From positions 1,076,160 to 1,140,159 of the forward strand of contig NZ_JALKAN010000001.1 in NCBI RefSeq assembly GCF_023015965.1: a stretch of DNA of 64,000 nucleotides, in the 5' to 3' direction. This stretch comes from Allomuricauda sp. F6463D. GTDB taxonomy: Bacteria; Bacteroidota; Bacteroidia; Flavobacteriales; Flavobacteriaceae. Every line of letters begins with the position of its first letter. Positions within the stretch are counted from its first letter, which is position 1. The translations under genes and the position numbers were made by a program. Shown in pieces: positions 35,156-44,591 of this stretch. Under the pieces are notes generated by a model. It was not told the DNA's origin. It saw only the letters and a list, made by a program, of their open reading frames with translations, and did no database searches.

Positions 35156-38100
35156 TTGTTGCCAGTAATCAGTAGCCATAAAATATTCGCCTATTTAAAA
35201 CCTCACGCAATACTGCTTCTGATTTTTGTTTTTGGGAATTGCATATTCGGTTTTTCCCAAATTTCAAAAGAGGCACACAATCGATTTTCTTTTAACAATC
35301 TTACCGTTAATGATGGTCTTTCGCAAAATAGTGTTGTCAGCATAGCCCAAGATAGCACTGGCTTTCTTTGGTTCGCCACACAGGATGGGTTGAATAAATA
35401 CGATGGAAGGAAGTTTACCATTTACAAAGAGCAATTCGAAGATGTTACCCGACCTTCCTATAGTAAACTCGGCAAGGTATTCATTGACTCCAGAAACACA
35501 CTATGGGCCATCACCAACCCAGGTACACTGAAGTACTATGACAGGCCGCAAGAGAAATTTCAAAGGATTCAATCCATAGATAGTGCCAGTCTTGTTTATG
35601 AGGACACAAAACGGAACATTTTTATTGGTACATATGGGCAAGGGCTGTTTAAAATTAAAACTGAAAACCAAGACACAATCCAGGTGTTGGACGAAACAGC
35701 AAACGCCTTGGATATATATGATCTAATAGAGCATGAGGACCGCATTTGGATTGCGGGTACCGAAGGGGTGTATAAACTGGAAGAAAGGAAACACAACTTG
35801 GACACCGTCCTTAATATACCGAACACAAACTTTAGTTCATTTGCCAAGAACAGAGAAGATATTTATGTAGGGAGTTATCAAAAAGGGCTTTTTATAAAAT
35901 CAGGACAATCTGAACGTTTTGAACAATTCAAAGGTTTCGAAAAAAAAGAATTTCCTTCAAATCTGGTTATTCAAGATCTTTTGGTAGATAAATATGAACG
36001 GTTATGGGTTGCAACTTATGGTCAAGGATTATACATCATTGATTTCTCCAATAAGGATATTAGGCACTTTGTTGCCAATAAGAACAATCCCAATGCACTT
36101 CATTATCAAGATATCTTATTTCTATTTCAAGATTTTTCTGGAACCGTATGGCTCGGCACGGATGGAGCTGGTTTAAGTTATTATGATGAGTATTTGTACA
36201 AGTTTAATAGTCTTACCAACAATATAGTCCCTGATGATATCCATGTAGATGTTATCAGAGCCATTGCTGTAGACAATAATGATCTTTGGCTGGGAACCTC
36301 TGGAAAAGGATTGACAAAAATAAATTTAGAGACTCAAAAATCTTTAACCAAACAAGTTGGCGAATCAAATTTAGCAGGTGACAGAATAATGTCGTTATAC
36401 CACGATGGCGAGGTCTTGTGGGTAGGCCATCAAGAACATGGGCTCCAAAAATTAAATCAAAACACACCTATTCAAACGGTTGAAGCGCTTGCAGGTCATA
36501 CCATTTGGAAAATTCATGAGGCTCCGAACGATCAACTTTGGTTATGTACCCGAAACAATGGATTAATTCTTTTTGATAAGCATACAGGGGTTGTTGCTGA
36601 ATATCACACAAGAAATTCTGTACTAACCTCCAACAATATAAGGACCATAGAACGTTTTAAAGACCGTAGTTTTTGGATCGGGACAGAACAAGATGGTCTC
36701 TTTTTATTAAATCTAGACACCCGGGAAATAATAAAAATCGATGAGATTCCCGATAAAATCAAATCACTGTACCAAGACGAAAAGAAGCTTTGGATTGGAA
36801 CCAATGGCAATGGATTAAAATCTTTTGACCCAACAAGCACAAAAGTTTTGCATTTTACCACTGAGGACGGGCTTCCGAACAATGTAATCTATGGCATTTT
36901 ACCAGACAAAGAAGGAGACTTGTGGTTAAGTTCCAATCGGGGAATCACCAAGTTTTTCTTAAAAGAGAATCAGCCGATTATTGAAAACTATGAGAACTAC
37001 GATGGTCTGCAATCTTATGAGTTCAATACGGGAGCTTACTTTAGGGCTGATGACGGAACACTCTATTTTGGTGGTCTGGAAGGTCTCAACTGGTTTCGAC
37101 CAGAACAGTTACAAACCAATCCATCTAAGCCTAAAACGGTAATTACCAACATAAGGGTGTTCAATGCAACCCGTGACATAGCCGATAAGGTTCCCTTAAA
37201 GCACACACAAAACACAATAACCTTCACCTATTCTTCCCTACAGTTTTCGCAACCCAATCTAAACCAATATAAGTATAGGCTAATGGGTTATGACGATGAT
37301 TGGGTACCTGCTGGAAATGACAATGAGGTACGGTATACAAATTTGTCTCCTGGCCGCTATACTTTTCAAGTTCTATCCAGTAATTATGACGGTATTTGGG
37401 GAGAACGGCCAGCAACCTATGACTTTGAAATAGAACAACCATGGCACTTTACCAATATGGCCATAGCTGTGTTTTCAACGTTTACTTTTCAAGGGTGTTT
37501 TATTGCCATAGGTGTATTTATGCTCCTGCTCTATTTTAGGTTAAGAAAACAAGACTATCTCTTGTATGGCATCTATATTTTAATTTTTGCCTCCTATTTT
37601 TTTCTAAGAATCAACCTAGAACTCCAATTGGGGCTGTTTTTCAAGGACCATAATACCACTTACTATTTTATGGCGCCGATGGTGTTTTTGTTGTCAGGTG
37701 TTTTTATTGCATTTGTCAATTCATTTGCCGAAATAAAAAGTTATAATCCAGCTTTCTCTAAAGAACTTAAGTGGTTTGCGGGGTTCACCTATTTGGCCGG
37801 TGTTTTAATGTTCCTGTATATCTTGATAAGTAAGGATTTTACTTTTGTAAAAAGCCATATGAACCTTGTGCTATTGCCATTGCACGTATATGGTATCTAT
37901 GCTGTGATCAGGGCTTTTATCGTTGTCAAATCCCCACTACGGTATTATATTTTATTGGGGAATATCTTTTTGATAGGGTTTTCCATGGTAGGAGTTTACT
38001 ATGGATCTCAAAATGCGTTTTCAGGAAGTGTGGAGTCCAACAACGTTTTTGGTTTTTATAGTTTTAATATTACCCAATTGGGCGTTTTTCTCGAGCTGCT

Positions 38101-39679
38101 CGTCTTCTCTATGGGTTTGGGCCATAAGTTTTATTATGTCGAAATTGAAAAAAATAGATTTCAAAAAATTGATGAGCTTAAAACCAAGCTCTATACCGAC
38201 ATTTCCCATGAAATTAGAACCCCACTTACTTTGATTTCCGGACCTATCGAAAATCAACTGCGCAGAACGGGCCTCTCCGATAAGGACCAAAATGAATTAA
38301 CACTTATAAAAAACAATGCCAACAGGCTAATGGGACTCGTGGATCAAATGCTTGACCTTTCCATGATAGACTCGGGACAATTAAAACTCAACGTTGAACA
38401 AGATGACCTAAAGGGACTATTAATACAATTGGTGGAAGCATTCTCCTATCTTGCAGAGGAGCAAAAAATTAAAATTAAATATGATTTTAAGGACCTGAGC
38501 AATTCATGGTTTGATAGAGATGTTGTGGAAAAAATCATTTCTAACCTTTTATCCAATGCGGTTAAATATGCCCCAGAGCACAGTGAGGTTTTTGTGAATG
38601 CTGAAAAAAATGAAGGAAGTCTCGTGTTCTCCGTTGTAAATAACACCAAGGATATTGGAATTGATGATTTGAGCAAGTTGTTCACGCGTTTTCATCAAAA
38701 TCACGAAGGTTCCGAAGGTGTCGGAGTTGGACTCGCACTGGTTCGAGAGCTCGTTTCATTATCCAACGGAAGTATTATTGCCAATAATATCGGGGAAGAT
38801 AAAATCCAGTTTACCCTTACATTGCCCATATCTCCACCAGCCCTTGAAACTGCAGTTTCAAGTAGGGCCACAAAACAAAAAATCAATACTTCTTCCGATG
38901 AGACAACAAATTTTGGAAATCAAAAAAACACCACCATTCTTATTGTAGAAGACGATAAGGACATCCAATCTTACTTAGTTTCCATATTCAATGACCAATA
39001 TACCATCCTAACCGCCAACAACGGAGAAGAAGGTTGGGACATAGCTCTGGACAAACTACCGGATTTGATTATAAGCGACATAATGATGCCCTTGAAAAAT
39101 GGTGTAGAGCTCTGTAGAGACATTAAGAGCAATGAACTTACAAGTCATATTCCAGTGGTTTTATTGACTGCCAAAGCGGGCGAAGAAAATCAATTGACAG
39201 GATTTAAAACAGGAGCCGACGCTTATGTAACTAAACCCTTTAAACCGAAAATTCTAAAACTGAGGGTGGAAAACCTTTTGGAAAACAGGAAACAACTCCA
39301 GAAACATTATTCAAAAACATTTAAAGTAGAACCCGGATTGGTTCCCACCTCAACCGAAGGAGAGTTTGTAAAAAGGCTTCAAAAGGTTCTGGACCACCAC
39401 ATCACCTCACCAGAATTTACCAGTGAAAAATTCTCCAAGCTCATGCTTATGAGCCGGTCACAATTACATAAAAAACTACACGCCATTACCGGCATGTCCA
39501 CAACCGAATTCGTTCGTACGCAACGTATTAATTTGGCAAAGGAACTATTGTCCAGTTCCGACACTACAATTTCTGAAATCGCCTATCAAGTTGGGTTCAA
39601 CACACCATCCTATTTTAACAAATGTTTTAAAGATTCCGAAGGTTGCACACCTAATGAGTATCTGCACAAATACAAGTAA
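35156..39679 (+). CDS. hybrid two-component regulator with seven-helix membrane domain
   Basis: A 1507-residue hybrid two-component system. Order: signal peptide (about 14-36); periplasmic two-component-regulator propeller (about 45-655, Reg_prop units such as GFLWFATQDGLNKYDG and WIGTNGNGLKSFDP); Y_Y_Y domain (about 665-762); then about 225 residues with seven hydrophobic helices (766-991) that look like 7TMR-DISM; HisKA with H1018 (SHEIRTPL); HATPase (NLLSNAVKYAP); a receiver with D1308 (SDIMMP); and a C-terminal AraC-type HTH (about 1405-1507). Canonical systems have only one membrane helix here. The frame has no ATG: TTG at 35156 or 35159 is the likely start. Targets are probably nearby. 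Confidence 0.9.
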   Translation: MLPVISSHKIFAYLKPHAILLLIFVFGNCIFGFSQISKEAHNRFSFNNLTVNDGLSQNSVVSIAQDSTGFLWFATQDGLNKYDGRKFTIYKEQFEDVTRPSYSKLGKVFIDSRNTLWAITNPGTLKYYDRPQEKFQRIQSIDSASLVYEDTKRNIFIGTYGQGLFKIKTENQDTIQVLDETANALDIYDLIEHEDRIWIAGTEGVYKLEERKHNLDTVLNIPNTNFSSFAKNREDIYVGSYQKGLFIKSGQSERFEQFKGFEKKEFPSNLVIQDLLVDKYERLWVATYGQGLYIIDFSNKDIRHFVANKNNPNALHYQDILFLFQDFSGTVWLGTDGAGLSYYDEYLYKFNSLTNNIVPDDIHVDVIRAIAVDNNDLWLGTSGKGLTKINLETQKSLTKQVGESNLAGDRIMSLYHDGEVLWVGHQEHGLQKLNQNTPIQTVEALAGHTIWKIHEAPNDQLWLCTRNNGLILFDKHTGVVAEYHTRNSVLTSNNIRTIERFKDRSFWIGTEQDGLFLLNLDTREIIKIDEIPDKIKSLYQDEKKLWIGTNGNGLKSFDPTSTKVLHFTTEDGLPNNVIYGILPDKEGDLWLSSNRGITKFFLKENQPIIENYENYDGLQSYEFNTGAYFRADDGTLYFGGLEGLNWFRPEQLQTNPSKPKTVITNIRVFNATRDIADKVPLKHTQNTITFTYSSLQFSQPNLNQYKYRLMGYDDDWVPAGNDNEVRYTNLSPGRYTFQVLSSNYDGIWGERPATYDFEIEQPWHFTNMAIAVFSTFTFQGCFIAIGVFMLLLYFRLRKQDYLLYGIYILIFASYFFLRINLELQLGLFFKDHNTTYYFMAPMVFLLSGVFIAFVNSFAEIKSYNPAFSKELKWFAGFTYLAGVLMFLYILISKDFTFVKSHMNLVLLPLHVYGIYAVIRAFIVVKSPLRYYILLGNIFLIGFSMVGVYYGSQNAFSGSVESNNVFGFYSFNITQLGVFLELLVFSMGLGHKFYYVEIEKNRFQKIDELKTKLYTDISHEIRTPLTLISGPIENQLRRTGLSDKDQNELTLIKNNANRLMGLVDQMLDLSMIDSGQLKLNVEQDDLKGLLIQLVEAFSYLAEEQKIKIKYDFKDLSNSWFDRDVVEKIISNLLSNAVKYAPEHSEVFVNAEKNEGSLVFSVVNNTKDIGIDDLSKLFTRFHQNHEGSEGVGVGLALVRELVSLSNGSIIANNIGEDKIQFTLTLPISPPALETAVSSRATKQKINTSSDETTNFGNQKNTTILIVEDDKDIQSYLVSIFNDQYTILTANNGEEGWDIALDKLPDLIISDIMMPLKNGVELCRDIKSNELTSHIPVVLLTAKAGEENQLTGFKTGADAYVTKPFKPKILKLRVENLLENRKQLQKHYSKTFKVEPGLVPTSTEGEFVKRLQKVLDHHITSPEFTSEKFSKLMLMSRSQLHKKLHAITGMSTTEFVRTQRINLAKELLSSSDTTISEIAYQVGFNTPSYFNKCFKDSEGCTPNEYLHKYK

Positions 39680-39683
39680 TACA

Positions 39684-39743
39684 AGGTGTTAACACAATAA
39701 AAAAACATATGTGGTATCATCCGAAACATATGTTGTAACACCT
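39684..39743. other. 60-bp nested inverted repeat after the hybrid regulator
   Basis: AGGTGTT (39684-39690) pairs with AACACCT (39737-39743), and inside it AACATATG (39704-39711) pairs with CATATGTT (39727-39734). It follows the regulator stop at once and overlaps the candidate -33 box of the next transcript, so it may be a terminator-like stem or a regulator binding site. Confidence 0.5.
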
Positions 39744-39766
39744 CATTACACCTTCAAATATATTTA
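39733..39766 (+). promoter_or_regulatory. candidate promoter of the downstream lipoprotein cluster
   Basis: TTG (39733-39735), a 23-base spacer and TATATTTA (39759-39766, one mismatch to TAnnTTTG) lie 43 bases before the 43-codon frame. Confidence 0.4.
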
Positions 39767-39808
39767 CATCAAGTTTCAATTAAGCCGGTATAATCCCTCT
39801 CTATTACC

Positions 39809-39940
39809 ATGAAAAAAGATACGGTACCCGATAAAATATATATGAGCATAGACCATCTAAAAAGTGGGAAATACCAACTCAACATTCTGTTGAAAAACAA
39901 GATTGTACAAACCTTGGAGATCGAAAAAAAAAGAGGGTAA
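39809..39940 (+). CDS. small 43-residue protein
   Basis: An intact ATG-to-TAA frame reads MKKDTVPDKIYMSIDHLKSG and ends in a beta-like tail (YQLNILLKNKIVQTLEIEKK). This tail resembles the last strands of short Ig-like or C-terminal sorting domains in secreted Bacteroidota proteins (L-x-x-G-x-Y-x-L-x-I), but it lacks a signal peptide. It sits in good position after a candidate promoter and before the DUF4412 gene, so it is likely the first gene of that transcript. It is too short to identify with certainty. Confidence 0.5.
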   Translation: MKKDTVPDKIYMSIDHLKSGKYQLNILLKNKIVQTLEIEKKRG

Positions 39941-40020
39941 GAAACATGAAACTATAAAGGAAGGAACATACATTCCTTGGGCACATTAAGTAAAGCATAT
40001 AATCATAAAAAAGCATTGTC

Positions 40021-40962
40021 ATGAAAAGAAAGATTCAACTATTATTGATTTGCAGCCTTGCAATATCATTTTCTGCAGAAGCACAGTTTTTTAAAAAATT
40101 GGTCAAAAAGGCCGAAAATGCCGCAGAGCGAACCATTTTGAACCGTACCGATAGGGAGGTGTCAAAAGGGACGGATAATGCCATTGATTCCATCACCAAA
40201 GGTGATCAAGGCAAGAGCAACAAAAAAGGAAACACCAAGAATATTGGCGAAACTGAAAAAAACTTAGAAAAGCAACAGCAGACCCAAGCACAGAAAAAAG
40301 CTCAACAATCTGCCATGCAGAAAAAAATGGCCGGTTTACTGGGCGGTAGTGGATTGGATAACGTTCCCGATGTTTATGAGTTTTCCTACCGCGCAACCAT
40401 GAAGATAGTCAACCAAAAGGATGAGGTCGAGATGATCTACTGGTTTGAACCTGACCAGCGATACTTTGGCAGCACATTGAACGATGAACACACCAATAGC
40501 ATTACGGTAATGGATTTGGGCAATAAAGCAATGGTAATGTTCAATGACGATGGCAAGCAAAAGACCGCCATGAAAATTCCTGCTGGAAATAAGGCCATCG
40601 ACAAGGCCATTAAAAAAATGGAGGAAAAGAGCAAAGATACCATGGACGACGCCAAAATAACACCCATTGCCAATAAGACCATTTTGGGATACGACTGCAA
40701 AGGCTACCAGATTACTACCAAAGATGGGGTGTCCAAAATGTGGATCACCGATGAGGCACCGGTGGGTTATCTGGGCGGTATGGCGAACACCGATAACTTG
40801 CCCAGCAGTGTGCTGCCCATTGGTGAAAACACCATGTTTATGGAAATGCAGTTCGAATCCGCCAAAAAGAAACGGGACAACTTTAGCATGGTATGCACCG
40901 AACTGATAGAAAAAAACATGTCCATAGTAAAGGAGGAATACGCCACGATGGGCGGGTTTTGA
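40021..40962 (+). CDS. exported DUF4412 protein
   Basis: A 313-residue protein with a signal peptide (cut after SAEAQ), a Lys/Gln-rich coiled region (about residues 60-105) and a DUF4412 domain in the second half: YEFSYRATMKIVNQKDEVEMIYWFEPDQRYFG, TVMDLGNKAMVMFND, and ILGYDCKGYQITTKDGVSKMWITDEAPVGYLGGM. DUF4412 is a periplasmic or secreted domain related to LolA-like folds, function unknown. It is 27 bases before the next exported protein, so it opens a run of secreted products controlled together. Confidence 0.85.
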   Translation: MKRKIQLLLICSLAISFSAEAQFFKKLVKKAENAAERTILNRTDREVSKGTDNAIDSITKGDQGKSNKKGNTKNIGETEKNLEKQQQTQAQKKAQQSAMQKKMAGLLGGSGLDNVPDVYEFSYRATMKIVNQKDEVEMIYWFEPDQRYFGSTLNDEHTNSITVMDLGNKAMVMFNDDGKQKTAMKIPAGNKAIDKAIKKMEEKSKDTMDDAKITPIANKTILGYDCKGYQITTKDGVSKMWITDEAPVGYLGGMANTDNLPSSVLPIGENTMFMEMQFESAKKKRDNFSMVCTELIEKNMSIVKEEYATMGGF

Positions 40963-40989
40963 GATTCTTAGAACACTAAATAAAACAAC

Positions 40990-41697
40990 ATGAAAAAGGT
41001 ACTAGGATTTACACTGTTTTTAATGTTTCTATGTACAGGGTCCCAGGCTCAGGATTTTAACCTTGGGGATATTATTGGCGAAGCACAAGATTACTTTGGC
41101 CAATCACAGAATGAAGCTGAAAAAGCCGCAGATACCGAAGCTCAACAGAAATTTGAGGAGGCATTTACTAACAAGTTCAAAAAATGGGGCGAGTTTTCAA
41201 ATAATCTTGATAGTTATTCTCCACCAAGCAAGTGCCTTTACCTAATGGCCAAATACATTATGGAATTAGAAGCACTTAAGGAAGAAACAGAAGGTACTAG
41301 CGATTGCAAAAGAAAATATGATTTATATGGCATGCAATTGACATCAATGATGTCCAGTACATCAATTATGTTCTGTACCGAGGAGCTTTTCAATGAAATA
41401 GACAATATAAAATCAGGGACTGCAAGAAATGCCGACTTAACCTTGTTTAAGCAAATAAAAAAAGATTTTGCATTGATAATTAATAAAGAGGATCCAACAG
41501 ATTTTGAAAAAACGATGATAAAGTTTTATATAGACGATACCTTTCTTGTAGACCCATATTATAAAGATGACCCGTCGATAGAATACTTTAAAATTCATGA
41601 ATATTTACAAAAATATTTCCATCCACTTTCTCTTATGAAAGAAGGGATGGCTATTAGTAAAGAAATGGATGTACTCAAACCTTGTACAGGGTATTAA
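40990..41697 (+). CDS. exported helical protein of unknown function
   Basis: A 235-residue exported protein (signal peptide to SQAQ) with almost entirely helical content (AQDYFGQSQNEAEKAADTEAQQKFEEAF, and later LQKYFHPLSLMKEGMAISKEMD). Four mature-part cysteines (in SKCLYL, SDCKRK, MFCTEE, KPCTGY) could form two disulfides. No family is recognised. It follows the DUF4412 gene by 27 bases on the same transcript. Confidence 0.65.
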   Translation: MKKVLGFTLFLMFLCTGSQAQDFNLGDIIGEAQDYFGQSQNEAEKAADTEAQQKFEEAFTNKFKKWGEFSNNLDSYSPPSKCLYLMAKYIMELEALKEETEGTSDCKRKYDLYGMQLTSMMSSTSIMFCTEELFNEIDNIKSGTARNADLTLFKQIKKDFALIINKEDPTDFEKTMIKFYIDDTFLVDPYYKDDPSIEYFKIHEYLQKYFHPLSLMKEGMAISKEMDVLKPCTGY

Positions 41698-41793
41698 ACT
41701 GAGGATTGGTTGCATTAATCCATTTTACAAACACAAAGACAGATGATAGAAAAATGGCAGTATTATAAGTAAACCCAGCCTAAAAATTCAACA

Positions 41794-42411
41794 ATGAACA
41801 CTACAAAACCATATTTCCGGCATTTCTTCTTATCTATTTTCATTTTAGGAATACCGCTGATTTCATGCAACAATAAGGATAAAGATCCCAGTAGTAAGGA
41901 AACATCCAATCTGGTAAAAAACGCCAAAACTGCAGTAAAAGAAGCCTCTGAAATGAAGGATAACATCCAGCTGTTGCGGGAAAAAGAACATCTCACTAAG
42001 GATGAATGGGAATCATGGATGCCAAAAACATTACTCGATTTGCCCATTAATTCTTCTCAAATAAACTTTATGCCTGGACTTGGATCCTGTGGTGCTACTT
42101 ATAAAATAGGAAACAAAAGTATACGCGTCATGGTCATAGACGGTGCAGGAGAAAAAGGGGCCAGTGGTGTAGGGCCATACCGTATGTCAAGTAAAATCAA
42201 TTATGATGAAAAGGGCTCTTGGGGAACTACCAAGACCAAAACCATCAATGGACTTAAAGTAAAGGAATCCGATTTGAAAGATGATACATACAACTTATCT
42301 CTGTTTTATGGCGATAGGTTTGCCGTGGATATCAAAACCAATGAGGTCGCGCATGACGAATTACAACAGATTCTTACAGAATTGGATTTGGAACGCTTGG
42401 CCAAACAATAA
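41794..42411 (+). CDS. lipoprotein of unknown function
   Basis: A 205-residue lipoprotein: signal peptide with lipobox (LISC, about residue 26), then a charged linker (KDKDPSSKETSNLVKNAKTAVKEASEMKDNIQLL) that may form a coiled coil. The C-terminal half is globular (GSCGATYKIGNKSIRVMVIDGAGEKGASGVGPYRMSS, then LSLFYGDRFAVDIKTN), resembling exported domains of a small uncharacterised Bacteroidota family. It is 25 bases before the barrel gene, so co-expression is likely. Confidence 0.7.
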   Translation: MNTTKPYFRHFFLSIFILGIPLISCNNKDKDPSSKETSNLVKNAKTAVKEASEMKDNIQLLREKEHLTKDEWESWMPKTLLDLPINSSQINFMPGLGSCGATYKIGNKSIRVMVIDGAGEKGASGVGPYRMSSKINYDEKGSWGTTKTKTINGLKVKESDLKDDTYNLSLFYGDRFAVDIKTNEVAHDELQQILTELDLERLAKQ

Positions 42412-42436
42412 TAATAACTATTAAATACTATAAAAA

Positions 42437-42955
42437 ATGAAAACAATCAACCTCATTATTGCAACGGCATTGCTATGTCTAACCTTTTCTTTTACCGCAA
42501 ATGCCCAGTCAGAAACCAAACTCGGTGCACTTCTTGCATACGGTACCGAAATTGAAAGCATTGGAATTGGAGCCAATGCAGAATTTCCAATTGCTGAGAA
42601 ATTGACCATTTCACCTGCACTGATCTATTATTTTCCAAAAGACGAAGCTGGTGTGAGCATTAATTGGTTTGAAGTGAATGCCAATGCCAATTACTATTTT
42701 TTAACTGATGGCAATGTAGATGTTTACGGTATAGCTGGTTTAAACTATTCCAGTGTTAAAGTGGATTATGACGACAGTGCTTTTGGTGGTTTCCTTGATG
42801 ATTATTCTGCAAGCGACGGGCGTTTTGGTCTTAATCTGGGCGCAGGTGCCAATTTTAATACCGGAGGCAGCATAACCCCGTTCGCCGAATTAAAATATGT
42901 AATCATTGATGGTGGTCAATTGGTGATTGCCGGTGGAGTTAAGTTTAGAATATAA
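42437..42955 (+). CDS. small outer-membrane beta-barrel protein, copy 1
   Basis: A 172-residue protein with a signal peptide (cut after TANAQ) and an eight-stranded OmpA/OmpX-like barrel: alternating GIGANAEFPIAEKLTISPALIYYFP, VNANANYYFLTDGNVDVYGIAGLNYSS, and the last strand QLVIAGGVKFRI. It is almost identical to the copies at 48461 and 50171 (roughly 93-95 percent by eye). Unlike them it has no own leader; it is translated from the upstream lipoprotein transcript 25 bases away. Function is unknown; small barrels of this kind are often structural or ligand-binding. Confidence 0.82.
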   Translation: MKTINLIIATALLCLTFSFTANAQSETKLGALLAYGTEIESIGIGANAEFPIAEKLTISPALIYYFPKDEAGVSINWFEVNANANYYFLTDGNVDVYGIAGLNYSSVKVDYDDSAFGGFLDDYSASDGRFGLNLGAGANFNTGGSITPFAELKYVIIDGGQLVIAGGVKFRI

Positions 42956-42963
42956 AAAAATAG

Positions 42964-43071
42964 AACAAGTACTTAATCTAAGTGGCTTTGGACCGAGCAT
43001 CCAAGTAAGTCAATGTCTCCAAGTTTGATTTCAGCGTTCAAGGCCCATTTTAAAAAGAAGGAGGGGTTAAA
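42964..43071 (+). ncRNA. conserved 108-base noncoding block, copy 1
   Basis: The block is aligned without gaps to 49003-49110 with about eight mismatches. Two helices can form: GGCTTTG (42984-42990) with CAAGGCC (43039-43045), and AAGTCA (43007-43012) with TGATTT (43026-43031). In the other copy the second becomes TGACTT, a consistent G-U to G-C change. It has no open frame. It may be a structured leader/intercistronic RNA or a gene-conversion tract. Confidence 0.45.
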
Positions 43072-43136
43072 CGTAGAGAGCCCTATTAGCAATTGAATAT
43101 GGGAGATTTTCTACTAGTAGATTCCCCTTCTTTTTT
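43052..43136 (+). terminator. large-loop terminator between barrel 1 and lipoprotein 1
   Basis: AAAAAGAAGG (43052-43061) pairs with CCTTCTTTTT (43126-43135), and GGGG with CCCC inside it, followed by T. The loop is about 64 bases, so it may attenuate rather than stop transcription. Confidence 0.5.
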
Positions 43137-43192
43137 ATTGGATTGGTTCTAATCAAAAATAATCAAGGAAGTATAACAAAATAAATCTAAAA

Positions 43193-43558
43193 ATGAATCT
43201 AATTATTTACAGAACAACAAGCAAGCAACTATTTAAAACCTGTTGTTTGGCAATTACATTTTTAATCACCATAAGCTGTAGCAGCGATGACTCGGAAGAT
43301 GACATATCGGGCCTTAATTGCCAAGCAGGTACATGGACCGAATGGGTCGCAAACGAACTCAACAACTATTATAATGCCGTAAATGCATACGCAGCAGACC
43401 CTTCGAACTTAAATTGTGCGACCGTTAAATCGGCAGCCAATGATTATCTGGAAGGACTTCGCGATATAGTTGATTGCGTTCCAACGGCCAACAAAGCCGC
43501 TATTGAGCAGGCCATAGATGAAGCAGAAGTTGAGGTGGCCAACGAATCATGTAATTGA
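43193..43558 (+). CDS. small helical lipoprotein, copy 1
   Basis: A 121-residue lipoprotein with the lipobox TISC (near residue 29) followed by a Ser/Asp/Glu tether. The mature part is helical (ANELNNYYNAVNAYAADPSNLNCATVKSAANDYLEGLRDIVDCV) with four cysteines spaced as in the copy at 49234. The two proteins are about 60 percent identical by eye, much less than their barrel neighbours. The barrel-lipoprotein pair appears twice, which suggests a functional complex at the outer membrane. No family is recognised. Confidence 0.72.
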   Translation: MNLIIYRTTSKQLFKTCCLAITFLITISCSSDDSEDDISGLNCQAGTWTEWVANELNNYYNAVNAYAADPSNLNCATVKSAANDYLEGLRDIVDCVPTANKAAIEQAIDEAEVEVANESCN

Positions 43559-43628
43559 TCCCAATTATAAAAAACAAATAGTAACAACCCGAAAGAATGT
43601 GGTTCATATAGGGTATAAGTTAAGCCAT

Positions 43629-44591
43629 ATGAAAACAGTATTTAAAACAATGTGCCTATTGTTTCTGGCATGCGCTATAACAAATTGTAAAGGGAAGAAC
43701 AAGCAAACCAATACGATTGAAGAAGCTCCAGCAACGCCACGCCCAATGGCCGTGACCGAGAATGCAATTAGGATAACTACCCGTAGCATGGAATTTCAAT
43801 CGGTGGACACCATTTCTTCAGGTTGGAACACTTTTATCTATGATAACCTGTCAAACGAGGCTCATTTTTTTCTATTGGACAAGTATCCTGAGGGTAAAAC
43901 CATTAAAAACACGCTTACCGAGGTGACTCCAGTTTTTGAAGAAGGAATGAATCTAATCAACATCGGAAAATCCGAAGAGGGTTTTGAAGCTTTTGGCAAA
44001 CTCCCTGTTTGGTATTCTGATATTGTTTTCAGTGGTGGTTCAGGTCTCATCTCACCAAAACTTACCGCTGTAAGTGCATTGCATTTAGACCCTGGTTATT
44101 ATGTAATGGAGTGTTACGTAAAAATGCCAAATGGTAAATTTCATACCCTTATGGGTATGGCCAAGCCACTCATTGTAACAAACAGAAATAGTGGGAACGA
44201 ACCACCTAAAGCCAGTGTCAATATAATTCTTTCAGGTGAAGAAGGTATCAGTTGGGATGAACCCATTACCAAAGGTAAGCACACCTTTTCTGTCTTTGTG
44301 AAAGACCAAAAACCACATGAAAATTTTCTTTGGCACGACATCAATATCGCACAATTGGACACCCAAGCCAATATCGAGGACTTGGAAAAATGGATGGATT
44401 GGTCACACCCCGAAGGATTGATCACTCCTGTTCCCAATGGCGTAACATTTCTTGGAGGTGTAAATGATATGCCCGCGGGGAGTACCGGCTATTTTACCGT
44501 GGACTTAGAGCCGGGCAAGTATGTATTTATTTCTGAGGTGCCCAATACAAAAGAAAAGGGGCTGTTGAAAGTTTTTGAAATCACAGACTAA
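43629..44591 (+). CDS. lipoprotein partner of the vWA protein
   Basis: The start MKTVFKTMCLLFLACAITNCKG gives a signal peptide with lipobox ITNC; the longer frame from 43518 overlaps the previous gene. The 320-residue protein contains two beta-sandwich-like modules with similar strands (SGWNTFIYDNLSNEAHFFLLDKYPEGKT and GKHTFSVFVKDQKPHENFLWHDINIA), and G-x-Y-V/F motifs (PGYYVMECYVKM, PGKYVFISEVP) typical of Ig or cupredoxin-like folds. Its stop overlaps the start of the next gene (TAATG), so the two are translationally coupled. Confidence 0.75.
   Translation: MKTVFKTMCLLFLACAITNCKGKNKQTNTIEEAPATPRPMAVTENAIRITTRSMEFQSVDTISSGWNTFIYDNLSNEAHFFLLDKYPEGKTIKNTLTEVTPVFEEGMNLINIGKSEEGFEAFGKLPVWYSDIVFSGGSGLISPKLTAVSALHLDPGYYVMECYVKMPNGKFHTLMGMAKPLIVTNRNSGNEPPKASVNIILSGEEGISWDEPITKGKHTFSVFVKDQKPHENFLWHDINIAQLDTQANIEDLEKWMDWSHPEGLITPVPNGVTFLGGVNDMPAGSTGYFTVDLEPGKYVFISEVPNTKEKGLLKVFEITD

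Noticed and set aside
41763..42047. 94-residue minus-strand frame
   Set aside because: It is antisense to the lipoprotein gene at 41794, whose signal peptide and lipobox are clear.
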